A DNA stretch of 50,964 bases from an uncultured delta proteobacterium (GCA_903906315.1 CAIVJW010000320.1:1-50964); one strand, 5' to 3'. Positions 20,505 through 30,300 are shown, counted from the stretch's first letter. Numbers and translations: made by a program. Notes: generated from the letters alone by a model not told the origin.

Positions 20505-21686
20505 TCACTTCACCTCTTCGACGCACGTGTACGAGCTCACGTCCGCGGGCACCGCACCGAGGCTGATCTCGCCCGAGTCGAGGCGCACGGTGAAGGCCGC
20601 GCCCGGGATCGAGCAGTCCGTCTCCCCGCTGGCGAGCTTCGTCTTCGCGTCGGCGCACGTCGCCGTCCAGAGCCGGTTGCCGGTGGCGAGGAGGCTCCCG
20701 GCGAGGTGCGTGCACGCCCCCGCGGTGTCCCCGAACGTCGGCCCCGGCGAGTACACCGCTCCCTTGCAGAGCACCTCGAGCTCGGCGGCCGTCGGGTATC
20801 GCTTGCCCTGCCCGCTGCAGACGCTCGGCGTGAAGGGCCCGGGCTGGTTGAAGCCGGTCGTCGTCCACTTCAGGCACTTGCTCGAGGGGGCGTCGCACGC
20901 GAAGCCGTCGTCGAGCTTGCCGCATACGGCCGCCTCGTCCGCGATCGTGCACCCGGTGCACGTGCCGGAGGTGCACGTCCCGCTCGCGCAATCGCCGTCC
21001 TTCGCGCAGGCCCTGGCGTACGCGCACTTCTTCGCGCAGCTCCCGCCGCAGTCGACGTCGGTCTCGTCGCCGCTCTTCGCGCCGTCGGAGCACGCATCGC
21101 TGCTCGAGCACACGCCCCCCTTGCAGGAGCCGCCCGTGCAGTCGCCGTCGACCCCGCACGCCTTGCCGTCGGCGCACGTCGAGGGCGGCGCCCCCGCGGC
21201 GCAGCCGCCGCCGCAGTCCACGTCGGTCTCGTCGCCGTCCTTCTGCCCGTTCCCGCACGTCGAGGGCGGCGCATCGCACACGCCCTTCACCGAGCAGAAC
21301 TGCGTGACGCAGTCCGTGGCCGCCTTGCACGTCGCGCCTTGCGCGCACGGCGCGCACCGGGTCGCCCCGTCGCACGTGCCCGAGGCGAGGTCGCACCCGC
21401 CGCAGTCCACGTCCGTCTCCGCGCCGTTCTTCTGACCGTCTCCGCAGCTCGCGGCCTGGCCGCCACCGCCTCCGCCACCCGCGCCCCCGGTCGCGCCGGT
21501 GGTGGTGGTCGTGCCGCCGCCCGCGCCGGTCGTGGCGCCGGCACCGCCGCTCGAGGCGGCGCCACCGTCGTCCGACGAGCAGCCCGGCGCGAACGCAAGA
21601 AGAGAACCGACGAGGAAGCCGGCGACGAGGACGGTCGGGAGGGAGGCCGCGCGAGGGCGCGACGGGAGGTACGGCATCGAGGGCAT
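20505..21686 (-). CDS. Cys-rich lipoprotein with CGDGxKNGxETDVDCGG repeats
   Basis: A 393-residue exported protein. The signal sequence ends in a lipobox FAPGC (Cys36), followed by a Gly/Thr linker (GGAGATTGAGGG). There are then three or four Cys-rich modules, each with the core GDETDVDCGG or AETDVDCGG and several CxxxxDC pairs, a style common in Polyangiales surface lipoproteins. The last 150 residues form a separate domain (YPTAAELEVLCKG, LWTATCADA, SYTCVEEVK) resembling a DUF1566-like/C-type lectin-like fold, which is inference. Probably surface or periplasmic; role unknown. It lies within decayed mobile DNA but is itself intact. Confidence 0.82.
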   Translation of the reverse strand: MPSMPYLPSRPRAASLPTVLVAGFLVGSLLAFAPGCSSDDGGAASSGGAGATTGAGGGTTTTTGATGGAGGGGGGGQAASCGDGQKNGAETDVDCGGCDLASGTCDGATRCAPCAQGATCKAATDCVTQFCSVKGVCDAPPSTCGNGQKDGDETDVDCGGGCAAGAPPSTCADGKACGVDGDCTGGSCKGGVCSSSDACSDGAKSGDETDVDCGGSCAKKCAYARACAKDGDCASGTCTSGTCTGCTIADEAAVCGKLDDGFACDAPSSKCLKWTTTGFNQPGPFTPSVCSGQGKRYPTAAELEVLCKGAVYSPGPTFGDTAGACTHLAGSLLATGNRLWTATCADAKTKLASGETDCSIPGAAFTVRLDSGEISLGAVPADVSSYTCVEEVK

Positions 21687-21725
21687 CGGGGAGCTCCGGT
21701 GGCCGGCGCCTGCGCGCCGGGTAGG

Positions 21726-22130
21726 TCAATGGTCCACCATGCACGAGTCGGGCGCCTCGAGGCAACTGGAGCGCGCGGCCCGCGCGCGGTCGAGCTCCAG
21801 GAGGCGATTGCGCGATCGCGCGCGAGACGCGGCGGGCTCCCCGACGCCCGTGCGCGGTCGCGTAAGCGTCCCTTTGGACGGAGCCGATGCGCGGCAGCGG
21901 CGCGGCGAGCTCGGCCGGCTCCATGGGGACGTTGCCAGCTTGCGCCCCCGCCAGCAGGGAAGAGCGCGCCGAGGACCTGGACGGGGAAGAGGTACCGACC
22001 ACACGCCGGGACCCAGCGTGCGCCGCCCCGCGAGAGCCCGCCGCCGGGCACGATCGCGTGGACATGCGAGTGGAACGCGACGTCGCGCGCCCAGGTGTGC
22101 AGCACCATCGTGACGCCGAGCTCGGCGCCG
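21726..22130 (-). pseudogene. IS91-family transposase remnant
   Basis: One minus-strand frame reads RRRFGAELGVTMVLHTWARD then FHSHVHAIVPGGGLS, which is the HxH-containing core of IS91/ISCR-type HUH transposases. The N-terminal zinc finger and the C-terminal tyrosine-bearing half are gone. Downstream the frame is lost and the protein-like signal moves between frames (NVPMEPAELAAPLPRIGSVQ), so several indels have occurred. Its 5' side abuts the truncated ParB-like gene. Confidence 0.75.
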
Positions 22131-22586
22131 AACCTCCTTCGGCAACGCCGTCGCAAAGCCGAAGCGCCGCGACACCCAGCTCTTGCTCCGACCGAGCGCG
22201 ATTCCGACCTGCCCGACCGTGCGTTCGATCCCCTCGCACAGCTCACGCACCAGCCAGCCCTCCTCGAGCGCGCTGCGCCGCCGGCCCGTCGCGAGGCGAT
22301 GGCAGTGCGCGAGCGCGTCGGCCTCGCTCGTTCCGATCACGAGGACGACGACGGTCTCCCGGCCGAGCTTGCGGAGCGCGCGCACGCGCCGATAGCCGTC
22401 GATCACGACGCGCTGGCCGTCCTCGCGCACGACGACGAGCACGGGGTGCTGCTGCCCGACGGCGCCGATCGACGTCATCAGGCTGGCCTCGGCCGTCGCG
22501 TCGCGTGCACGCAGGTGGGCGAAATCGAGCGCGAGCAGGCGCAGCTCCACCTCCGTCGTCCCGATCGCCAGCGCCGCGTCCCTCAC
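22125..22586 (-). pseudogene. ParB/Spo0J-like gene, 3'-truncated at the IS91 fragment
   Basis: From GTG 22586 about 150 codons encode a ParB N-terminal nuclease/CTPase-like domain (VVREDGQRVVIDGYRRVRAL, THE GYRR motif intact) and an HTH segment (VGQVGIALGRSKSWVSRRFG, then LPKEVRR). The sequence then leaves ParB pattern at about 22125, exactly where the transposase frame becomes recognisable. The open frame continues by chance to 21726. It is likely a mobile-element regulator or partition-like gene rather than the chromosomal parB, since no parA or parS is evident. Confidence 0.7.
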
Positions 22587-22624
22587 GCGCCGAGACAAAC
22601 CACACGGCGACACGCCGAGGCCAT

Positions 22625-22885
22625 CTCGGCGCGTGACACCTCGCCCCGACCTCGCCCAAGAAATGCGCACTTCGCAGCCCAATTCGGCTCGTTCGTGGCT
22701 CCCTCTCGGCGCGTGACAGGGCGCCCGTCACGCGCAGGCCCTGCCCAGATCGTGCACGACCTCCTTCACGATTCGAGCCACTTCGCGCCGGAGCTCGGCG
22801 CGTGACAGGCCCGCGGCTCTGTCCACGTTTGCGACGATTACCAACGCGATCGCGCGCACTTGCACGACGAGCTCGGCGCGTGACA
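22625..22885. repeat. Four copies of a 14-base repeat, CTCGGCGCGTGACA
   Basis: Exact copies lie at 22625-22638, 22705-22718, 22794-22807 and 22872-22885, spaced 80, 89 and 78 bases. The last two share a longer 17-base core. In the minus-strand zinc-finger gene two copies code SRAEL in the same frame; the other two fall downstream of its stop. Confidence 0.75.
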
Positions 22886-23129
22886 CCGCCTGCGCGGGCG
22901 CCTCCGGCGCGCGCCCGGCGGCCTCGCGACGACGTCGGCGACACGCCCGCTGACGCTCGAGCTCGGCCTCGCGGTACCCCTCGAGGTCCGCGTCCCGCCG
23001 CGCCTTCGCCTGCGTCCGCCGACGAAGCGCACCGCACGTGCGCTTGCACATCGTCTGCCGCGTCGCCGTCCGGCGATCCGGCGTGAACCACTTCCGACAC
23101 CCCGAGCAACGAGCCTTCGCGCACGCCAT
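22728..23129 (-). CDS. Small zinc-finger-like basic protein of a mobile element
   Basis: A 133-residue protein with C8-x2-C11 and C28-x3-C32, suggesting a zinc ribbon, followed by a highly basic helix (RRRTQAKARRDADLEGYREA, then ERQRACRRRRR). The C-terminal half carries two copies of a SRAEL-containing helix that correspond to the repeated DNA 14-mer. Similar short Cys2-Cys2 and Arg-rich proteins accompany ParB-like and transposase genes in myxobacterial mobile DNA (recalled pattern). The tail may be truncated, as further repeat copies continue out of frame beyond the stop. Role probably nucleic-acid binding. Confidence 0.55.
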   Translation of the reverse strand: MACAKARCSGCRKWFTPDRRTATRQTMCKRTCGALRRRTQAKARRDADLEGYREAELERQRACRRRRREAAGRAPEAPAQAVSRAELVVQVRAIALVIVANVDRAAGLSRAELRREVARIVKEVVHDLGRACA

Positions 23130-23257
23130 CGCCGGTCAGCCTCGCGGCATCGCGCCGCCCCGCGCGCTCGGCCTGCTACCGCGAAGCCGCGCGATCGAGC
23201 CTCGTCACGCTGGCGGGGTCACGAAGGCGCCCCGCGGCGACCCGGGGTGGGTCCCTC

Positions 23258-23872
23258 TTGGCGAGCAGAGGCGGGTCCCTTCTCGCGAGCGTCCAAGGCC
23301 GCGTGCATCGTGACCGAGACGAAGCGCAGGTCTACGTCAAGGAGGACAACATCCTCGACCAGCTCGGGGGCGTGCTCGACGGCTTCACGCTGACGGCCGA
23401 GGTCGTGGAAGCGATCGTCCGGGGCCTCAACGAGACCCACCGGAAGGCGATGACGGCCAAGGAACGGGCAGCGGAGGGCTTCCGGGCCGAAGCGAAGGAA
23501 CTCGAAGCGAAAGAGGACCGGCTCTTCGACCGCTTCGACGCGAACGAGATCGACCGGACCACCTACGACCGGCAGCTCCTACGCCTGCGCGACCAGAAGG
23601 CCGAGACGTTCGAGCAGCTCCGCCAGATCGATCGGGCCGAGGACGAGAAGTACCTCGTCACGGCCGAGCGGGTGTTGGAACTCGCCAAGAACGCGAAATC
23701 GCTCTGGGAAGCCCGTTCCCCCTCGGAGCGGAGGGACTTCCTCGAACGGCTGGTTTGTAACCCGCGTCTGGAGGGCCGAACCGTACGATATGACGTACGA
23801 AAACCGTTCGACGTGATCCTGAAGATGGCAGGATCTGAAGGTTGGCGTCCCCAGCGGACCGCGATGGCTTGA
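23258..23872 (+). pseudogene. C-terminal remnant of a large serine recombinase
   Basis: About 180 residues match the coiled-coil end of large serine recombinases: YVKEDNILDQLGGVLDGFTL, a charged coiled coil (RAEAKELEAKEDRLFDRFDA), RTTYDRQLLRLRDQ, then a SEGWRPQ end. The catalytic domain and recombinase domain are missing. Similarity starts at about 23330; the upstream TTG at 23258 is only the first possible start. The last codons coincide with 13 bases of the tRNA-Glu 3' end, so the intact enzyme probably once sat against that tRNA. Confidence 0.75.
23845..23857. repeat. 13-base partial copy of the tRNA-Glu 3' end (candidate att site)
   Basis: GCGTCCCCAGCGG matches the tRNA-Glu 3' end at 34286-34298. 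It lies at the 3' end of the truncated serine recombinase. Beyond it the sequences diverge. It may mark the left end of the element. Confidence 0.5.
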
Positions 23873-23962
23873 GCCGGGTCGAAATCGCCGCGGAAATCTA
23901 CGATCTCTTCGCGCGCGAGGGCGAGCCGCGGCGGCTCGATCGCAGGGTGGCGTGAGGCGAGG

Positions 23963-25618
23963 ATGTCCCACGACCTCTGCGCTCGGCTCGGCTGCACGCG
24001 CGAGCGCGCTGCCCACCGGCGGGGCACGCGCCCGCTCTACTGCTCGAAGGACTGCTCGACGGCGGCGAAGCACGCGCGCGACCGGCGCCAGTCCGACCCC
24101 AACCAGAGCGCCTTCATGCTCGCCCTCGTCGACGCCGCACGCGAGCACCTGACCGGCCAGACCGCCGAGGCGCTCGCGGCTCACCACGGTCGCAGCGCCG
24201 ACGAGCTCCGAACGATGCTCGCCGAACTCTGCGAGGAGGACTTCCTCATCGCGACGCCCCACGGCTGGTCGCAGCACCCCAGCGCGGCCGGGCTGCCGCG
24301 CATCCCGAGACGTCGCCGAAAGGGTGGCCGACGCTCACGGCCGCTGGTGGCAAAGCCCGGCCGAGACCCCGCGCGGAGCGCGGCGGCACCTTCGCCCGCC
24401 ACGGACGTTCCGATGGAATTGCGGGCTCTTCCGTCTGCGACCGACGCCGGCGGCCCATCGCCCACGCCCGACGCTGCCGTAAGAGGGGGGTGCGCGGCAG
24501 GCGCACCCCCCTCCCAAGCCAAAGGCGCCGCGATTGCTTGCCCATGCGACGAGCGCGTGACGCCCCCCCGCGCCAGCAATGAGGAGTCACCGCGAGTGCT
24601 GGGCGACAAGATCGACGGGGGAACGACGCTCGTCCTCCCGGTGCCAGAACGGCCTCCACTCGCGAAGCAGTTCGCGCCCGGTACCAGCGTGACGATCGAG
24701 GGCGAGTCCTTCGACGTCGTGTCGCGCGGTCCCGCAGGGGTCGGTCTCGTCCACCGCGAAGCGGCGATCTACCTCTTCGGTCGCAGCGTTCACCTCGAAG
24801 CTGACAAGCGTGGCCTTCGCGAGCTCACCGAGCGCGGGTGGCTTGTTCGGTGGCTCGAACTTGCAACGCGGATCGTCATCGGCGCGCCCTGCCCGTCGCT
24901 CGACGAAGCCGCTCGCTTCGGGTGGCAATGCGGCGCGGTCGAACTCGCCCTTGACGTCGTCGGCTTCGCGCCGCCGCACGACGTCCAGAACTTCTCGACC
25001 GTCACGAAGGACAGGCACGGCAGGTTGCACGTCGCGGAGGACGGCCGGCCTTCGTGGGTGTGCCCCACCAGGAACCCGCGCCCACGCGACGCGCTCGGGC
25101 TCACGATCCAAGACAAGAGCCAGTGGGCTCGATCGCGCAAGGGCGGCGGGCTTGATGACCTGCTCGACCACCCCGCCGAAGGTCCGCTGCTCGGCGCGCA
25201 AGGCCTGCTGCGAGGTGAGCGCGTGACCCGCATCGAGGCGCATGTCGCCGGCCGAGCGCTCTCCATGAGCACGAAGAAGACCGGCGAGGTCCTCTACGAT
25301 CTGCGGTCCCCGGGCGCACTCCTCGACCCTGTCGAGCGCTCGCGGCTGTGGGCGTTCGCGCTCGCGAAGGTGCGCTACGTGCACGGCGGCGACGGTCCAG
25401 CGGCGCAGCGCGGCACGCGCGCCGAGTGGCTCGGGATCACGCAGCAGGCCGCCGCGCCAAACGGTCCCCGGCCGGCCGCGCTGGCGCGCGCCGCGCGTAC
25501 CGCGCGTGAGCGATCACTCGCCGCCGAGGAGCGCAACCTCGTGGCGCAGGCGGAGCGCGTCGCGCAGCGGCTCGCCGTCGTGCGCGCCGCCGCAGGCGAG
25601 CCGCCATCACGCGCGTGA
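23963..25618 (+). CDS. Mobile-element protein with zinc finger, possible Rep-type initiator
   Basis: A 551-residue protein. Residues 6-31 carry four cysteines (C6, C11, C27, C31) in a zinc-finger-like array, followed by a winged-helix-like stretch (LCEEDFLIATPHGW). Residues 110-230 are low complexity and include a strong DNA hairpin. The C-terminal part has an ALDVVGF strand (326-335) and RGERVTRIEAHVAGRAL (418-433), which recall the strand pairs of Rep_trans-type replication initiators; this resemblance is weak. ATG 23963 follows a GAGGCGAGG site. It is the first gene inside the tRNA-linked element. Could equally be an unknown regulator. Confidence 0.6.
   Translation: MSHDLCARLGCTRERAAHRRGTRPLYCSKDCSTAAKHARDRRQSDPNQSAFMLALVDAAREHLTGQTAEALAAHHGRSADELRTMLAELCEEDFLIATPHGWSQHPSAAGLPRIPRRRRKGGRRSRPLVAKPGRDPARSAAAPSPATDVPMELRALPSATDAGGPSPTPDAAVRGGCAAGAPPSQAKGAAIACPCDERVTPPRASNEESPRVLGDKIDGGTTLVLPVPERPPLAKQFAPGTSVTIEGESFDVVSRGPAGVGLVHREAAIYLFGRSVHLEADKRGLRELTERGWLVRWLELATRIVIGAPCPSLDEAARFGWQCGAVELALDVVGFAPPHDVQNFSTVTKDRHGRLHVAEDGRPSWVCPTRNPRPRDALGLTIQDKSQWARSRKGGGLDDLLDHPAEGPLLGAQGLLRGERVTRIEAHVAGRALSMSTKKTGEVLYDLRSPGALLDPVERSRLWAFALAKVRYVHGGDGPAAQRGTRAEWLGITQQAAAPNGPRPAALARAARTARERSLAAEERNLVAQAERVAQRLAVVRAAAGEPPSRA
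24483..24513. repeat. Perfect inverted repeat, 13-base stem and 5-base loop
   Basis: GAGGGGGGTGCGC (24483-24495) and its reverse complement (24501-24513) flank the loop GGCAG. It lies inside the low-complexity linker of the Rep-like gene and would form a very stable hairpin on either strand. Confidence 0.85.
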
Positions 25619-25619
25619 A

Positions 25620-26672
25620 CTACTCGACGACCAGCGCCTCGCGCACGGTCCAGAACGCCGCGACCGCTCCGCGCTTCCGCACCTGCACGCGGCTCGCAAG
25701 CAGCCCCTCGACCTCGACCAAGCTGACGACCTCATCGCCGCGCAGCAGGAACACGCCAGGCTCGGTCCTGATGTAGAGGTCGAAGGCCTCGCGGTCGCCG
25801 GCCACGACGAACTCCATTGCCTTGTCGAGCTTCTCGCGCGTCGACGCGCCCACGTAGTCGGCACGCGTGCGGAAGGTGCCCGGCGGGAGGTCGGCCTTCG
25901 GGTCGGCCTTCGGCGGCGCCTTCTTGTCGCACACGCCGGTCGCCGCGCCGGTCGGTCCGACCTGCTCGACGTACTCGAGGCCGACGGCAGCGCAGTCGTC
26001 GCGCACGAGGGGGCCGAGCAGCGCGAGCCTCGTGAGCGCCGCCCCCGGTTGGCTCAACCACGGCCGAAGCGGCGGCTCCTTCGTGCCGATGGGCGACCAC
26101 CCGATCGGCCCCGCCTTCTTCGCAGCAAGGCGCTCGCGAAGGTAGCCCGGCTGGCCTGGGCGGAGCCAGGCGGCGAGCGCGGTGAAGTCGTGCGCGGGCT
26201 GGCCCTTCTTCGGCGGCGACCAGACCCCGAGGTGGGGCTCGCCCTTGATTACCTCGAGGTGGGCGAGCACGCGCCTCGTCAACTCATCGGGCAGGCGCCC
26301 GACCCGGGCGACGATCAGGAAGATGGTCACGCCCGCGTCACCCACTTTCCTCGCCCGAGCGGCAGCGGCGACGTCCCCGGGCGAGCCGCCCTCGGCGATC
26401 AGCTCCGAGACGTAGGTCAGGAAGGCGTTGAGGTCGGGCCGCGGCGCCTTCCACACCCCTTGGTAGCCCTTGTCGGCTGCGAGCTTCGCTTCGAGCGCTG
26501 GGACCTCGGCCGCCCGTTGGGCGACCGGCGGGGCCGGCTCCGGCGGCAGCTCGACCGCTACGCGAACCGACCCCGCGGCGGCCATCGCCGAAGCCCGCGG
26601 CTCCGACCTGTCCCTACAGCCCGCCGAGATGGCGAGCAGCGCAACCAGTGCGAGCATTGAGCGGGCGTCCAT
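25620..26672 (-). CDS. Hypothetical lipoprotein
   Basis: A 350-residue exported protein starting MDARSMLALVALLAISAGC, with a clear signal and lipobox ISAGC. An upstream in-frame GTG (26690) would add six residues. The mature part is mostly globular, with KGYQGVWKAPRPDLNAFLTY, a repeat-like HLGVWSPPKKGQPAHDFTAL block, and a C-terminal region ending RKRGAVAAFWTVREALVVE. No family recognised. It is oriented against its neighbours, convergent with the Rep-like gene (stops about 1 base apart) and divergent from the XRE gene. Unusual cargo for a mobile element unless it predates or interrupts it. Confidence 0.7.
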   Translation of the reverse strand: MDARSMLALVALLAISAGCRDRSEPRASAMAAAGSVRVAVELPPEPAPPVAQRAAEVPALEAKLAADKGYQGVWKAPRPDLNAFLTYVSELIAEGGSPGDVAAAARARKVGDAGVTIFLIVARVGRLPDELTRRVLAHLEVIKGEPHLGVWSPPKKGQPAHDFTALAAWLRPGQPGYLRERLAAKKAGPIGWSPIGTKEPPLRPWLSQPGAALTRLALLGPLVRDDCAAVGLEYVEQVGPTGAATGVCDKKAPPKADPKADLPPGTFRTRADYVGASTREKLDKAMEFVVAGDREAFDLYIRTEPGVFLLRGDEVVSLVEVEGLLASRVQVRKRGAVAAFWTVREALVVE

Positions 26673-26728
26673 AAAGCCAGCATAGAGCACAATTTTATGG
26701 GAAGGCCCGCCGCACGACGGTCGCGCCG
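26673..26728. promoter_or_regulatory. Short divergent promoter region
   Basis: 56 bases between the lipoprotein and XRE genes, including an AT-rich patch (ACAATTTTATGG) unlike the surrounding GC-rich DNA. It probably holds promoters for both genes and may be the operator of the XRE regulator. Confidence 0.35.
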
Positions 26729-27010
26729 GTGCGAAAGCAGGATGGCGACCGGATCGTGCGTGACGTCGGCCGACGGGTCGCCGAGCTCCGATGCGACCTC
26801 GGGCTCACGCAAGCCGAGTTCGCCGAAGCGCTGGGCATCGCGACCAACACGTTGCAGCGCATCGAGATCGGCCGGCAGAACCTGACCATCCGCACGCTCG
26901 TGCGCCTGTCCGACCAGCTCGGCGCGCCCGTGGCCGCGCTCTTCGAGGCGCCGCGGAGCCGCGAGGTTCGCAAGGGCCGCCCGCCGCGAGCCACTTCGCC
27001 CGCGGGATAG
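26729..27010 (+). CDS. XRE-family HTH regulator, controller-like
   Basis: A 93-residue single-domain repressor from GTG 26729. The HTH is canonical: LGLTQAEFAEALGIATNTLQ followed by RIEIGRQNLTIRTLVRLSDQ and the FEAP end. Size and position, just upstream of a restriction-modification gene on the same strand, resemble controller (C) proteins that delay restriction while methylation is established. The C-terminal tail is basic (KGRPPRATSPAG). A 316-base gap separates it from the enzyme gene, longer than typical for C proteins, so it may instead control the element. Confidence 0.8.
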   Translation: MRKQDGDRIVRDVGRRVAELRCDLGLTQAEFAEALGIATNTLQRIEIGRQNLTIRTLVRLSDQLGAPVAALFEAPRSREVRKGRPPRATSPAG

Positions 27011-27326
27011 GCAGGCCGGCGCCGGCCACCTGACCTTTCCCCACGACCCGCGCGCCCCCTCGTGCCCTTTGCGGCGCCGAGAACGGCCAAGGCGGTTGCC
27101 GCGCTGGACCTATCCGGCCCCCCGTGCCGCGCGAGCGTCGCCACCCGCTGCCGCGCCTTCGGACGCGCCTCGCCTGGCACAAGACATGCTTCGCGAGCGA
27201 GAGCGTTGCCGCGAGGTCAACCGGGTCCGGGCGGCAGCACCGGGCGCGCCCCTTCGAGCGCACGCGCCACGCCCCGAGCAGCAGCCTGGCGGTCGCCGGC
27301 AAGCCCAGGCACTCTGTCCGGCCACG
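27011..27326. other. Leader region upstream of the restriction-modification gene
   Basis: No supported gene. Frames are open by base composition only. It may contain the promoter of the downstream enzyme; no consensus is visible. Confidence 0.4.
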
Positions 27327-30300
27327 ATGCAGCCCAACGCGACGGGATTCGACTCGGCGGCCGCCAGCGCGGCTCTCTCCCGCGTGGCGGAGCGGTGGTC
27401 GGGCGCGAAGGCCCGCGAGCGCGCGAACTACCAGCTCTACATCGGCGACCTCTGCGAGGCGCTCGGCGTCGAGCGCCCGCGGCCGGCAGGCTCCGGGTAC
27501 GAGTTCGAGTTCCCGGTGAGGGTCATCGAGCGCAGCGGCGTCGAGTCGTCGAACTTCGTCGACCTTTTCAAGCGCGACCACTTCGTCCTCGAAGCCAAGG
27601 ACGGCGAGGCCGGCCGGCCCGATGACGTGCTGCTGCGCAAGGCCTACGGCCAGGCCCGCAGCTACGTGACGCACCTCCCGGGCAAGACACCGCCCTATGT
27701 GCTCGTCCTCGACGTCGGCAAGACCATGACGGTCTGGGATCGGTGGGCCGGCGGGTTCGGCGGGTTCGCCGCCGGCAAGCGGATCGACCTTCCCAGCCTC
27801 GGCACGCGCCCCGCCGACATCGAGCTCCTGCGCGACATCTGGCGGCAGCCCGACGCCCGCGACCCGCGCGCGAAGTCGCAGGCGGTGACGGAGGCGATCG
27901 CCGCCAAGCTCGCGCGCCTCGCCGCCGCGCTCGAAGGCCGCGGGCATGGGCAGGAGGCAGTGAGCCGCTTCCTCATGCGCTGCGTCTTCACGATGTTCGC
28001 GGAGGACGTGCGCCTGCTCCACGACGAGCCCTTCCGTCGACTGATCGACGAGGTGGCGCTGCCGAACCCTGACGAGTTCGTCGCGGCCGCCGAGGACCTC
28101 TGGCGCGCGATGGACCGCGGCGAGCGCTTCGGGTTCCGCAAGCTCCTCCGCTTCAACGGCCACTTCTTCAAAGACGCGACGGCGCTCGCGCTCACGAAGG
28201 AGGACCTGAGGACCCTCTCCGAGGCGGCGCAGGCCGACTGGTCGGACGTGCAGCCGGCCATCTTTGGAACGTTGCTCACGCGCGCCCTGGACCCCGCCGA
28301 GCGGCACCGCCTCGGGGCCGAGTACACGCCGCCGGAGTTCATCGAGCGGGTCGTCCGCCCGGCCGTCGAGGAGCCCCTTCGCGAGCGGTGGACCGCGGTG
28401 CAGACCGAAGTGCTCCAGCTCCGCGAAGCGGCCGCAGGCAAAGGGCGAAAGGCCGCCGAGCAGCGCAAGGTCGCCGAACAGCGGCTCCGCGAGTTCCACG
28501 ACTGGCTGCGGTCGCTGCGCTTCCTCGACCCCGCCTGCGGCTCCGGCAACTTCCTCTACGTCACGATGCAGATGGTCAAGCGCATCGAGGTCGAGGTGCT
28601 GAACGAGCTCGCCGAGATCACGGGCTCGCGCGAGCTGCGCTTCCAAGAGGTCGACCCGAGCCAGTTCCACGGCATCGAGGTGAAGCCGTGGGCCCGCGAG
28701 ATCGCGGAGCTGACGCTGTGGATCGGCTTCCATCAGTTCTGGCGCAACACCCACGGCGACGTGCAGCCCGACGAGCCGATCCTCCGCGACACCGGCACGC
28801 TCGAAAACCGCGACGCGGTCCTCGCGAGCGACGGCGAGCGCCGCGACCGAAAGCGCGACCGGCAAGACCCCACCCCGCGGATCAAGCACCCAGTGACGGG
28901 CGAGCTCGTGCCCGACCCCAAGGCGATGCTCGAGTACCGCGAGGTGATCCATCCGCGCGAGGCCGAGTGGCCCCGGGCCGACTTCATCATCGGCAACCCG
29001 CCGTTCATGGGCAAACTCAAGCAGCGCGACGCGCTGGGCGACGGCTACGTCGACGCGTTGCGCGCGGCATACCCGGAGCTCCCCGACGCCGCCGACCTGG
29101 TGATGTACTGGTGGAACAAGGCGGCGAAGGAGGTTGCCGAGGGGCGCACCATCCGGGCAGGCCTGATCACGACGAAGTCGATCACCCACGCGACAAACCG
29201 CGCGATCGTGGCGAAGGCGGCGGAGGGCGGGGCGCGCGTCGTGTGGGCGATCGGCGACCACTACTGGAACGACGGGGGAGACGACGCACGCGTTCGCGTG
29301 GCGATGACGGTCATCGCTGGCGACGTGAAGGGGGTGACGCTCGTGGAGGTCGATGGCGACGCGAAGGTCATCGCTGTCCACCACGGCCCGCGCCTCAACT
29401 TCGACCTCTCGATCCTCGCGGACGTCGCCGGCGCCGGCCAACCTCTGCTCGCGGCGAAGGGCGTCTCGTCGCTCGGCTTCATGCTCGGTGGCGCCGGCTT
29501 CCAACTCGACCGCGACGAGGCGGCCCGCGTGCTCGCTGCGGATGCGCGGCATTCGTCGGTGGTGCGGCCACTGATGAGCGGGCGCGACCTCACGGAACGC
29601 CCGAGACCGATCTGGGTCATCGACCTGGGGGTTCGGACCGAGGCCGAGGCACGCGACTGCCCGATGCTCTATGACATCGTCCGCGACCGCGTTCGGCCTG
29701 AGCGCGCCGCGAACAAGCGCGCGAGCTACGCGAACTACTGGTGGCGCTTCGCGGAACCGCGGAAGGAATGGCGCGCCGCGAGCGCGGGTCTTCGGCGCTA
29801 TCTCGTCACGCCCGAGACCTCGAAGCACCGGATCTTCACGATCGTCGATGCCGCCGTCGCCGCGAGCCACTCGCTGGTGTGCGTTGGCCTTGACGATGGG
29901 TTCGCGCTCGGCGTGCTTTCGTCGGCGATCCACGCGGCGTGGGCGCTCGCCGCTGGCAGCCGCCTCGGCATCGACGGGACCCCTCGCTACAACAAGAGCA
30001 CGTGCTTCGAGGCTTTCCCGTTCCCCGACCCGCCCGCCGAGGCGCGCCGCAAGATCGCGGACGTCGCCGAGCGCATCGACGCTCACCGGAAGGCCGCGCT
30101 CGCGCGCGGCGACAAGGTCGGCATGACGGTCATGTACAACGTCGTCGAAAAGCTGCGCTTGCACGCCTACCTCACAGGGCCCGAGCGCGCCGTGCACGAA
30201 CTCGCCGCCTGCGGCACGCTGCGCGACCTGCACGACGAGCTCGACCGCCTCGTCGCCGAGGCCTACGGCTGGCCCGCGGGCGAGGCCGCGGCGGCGAGGC

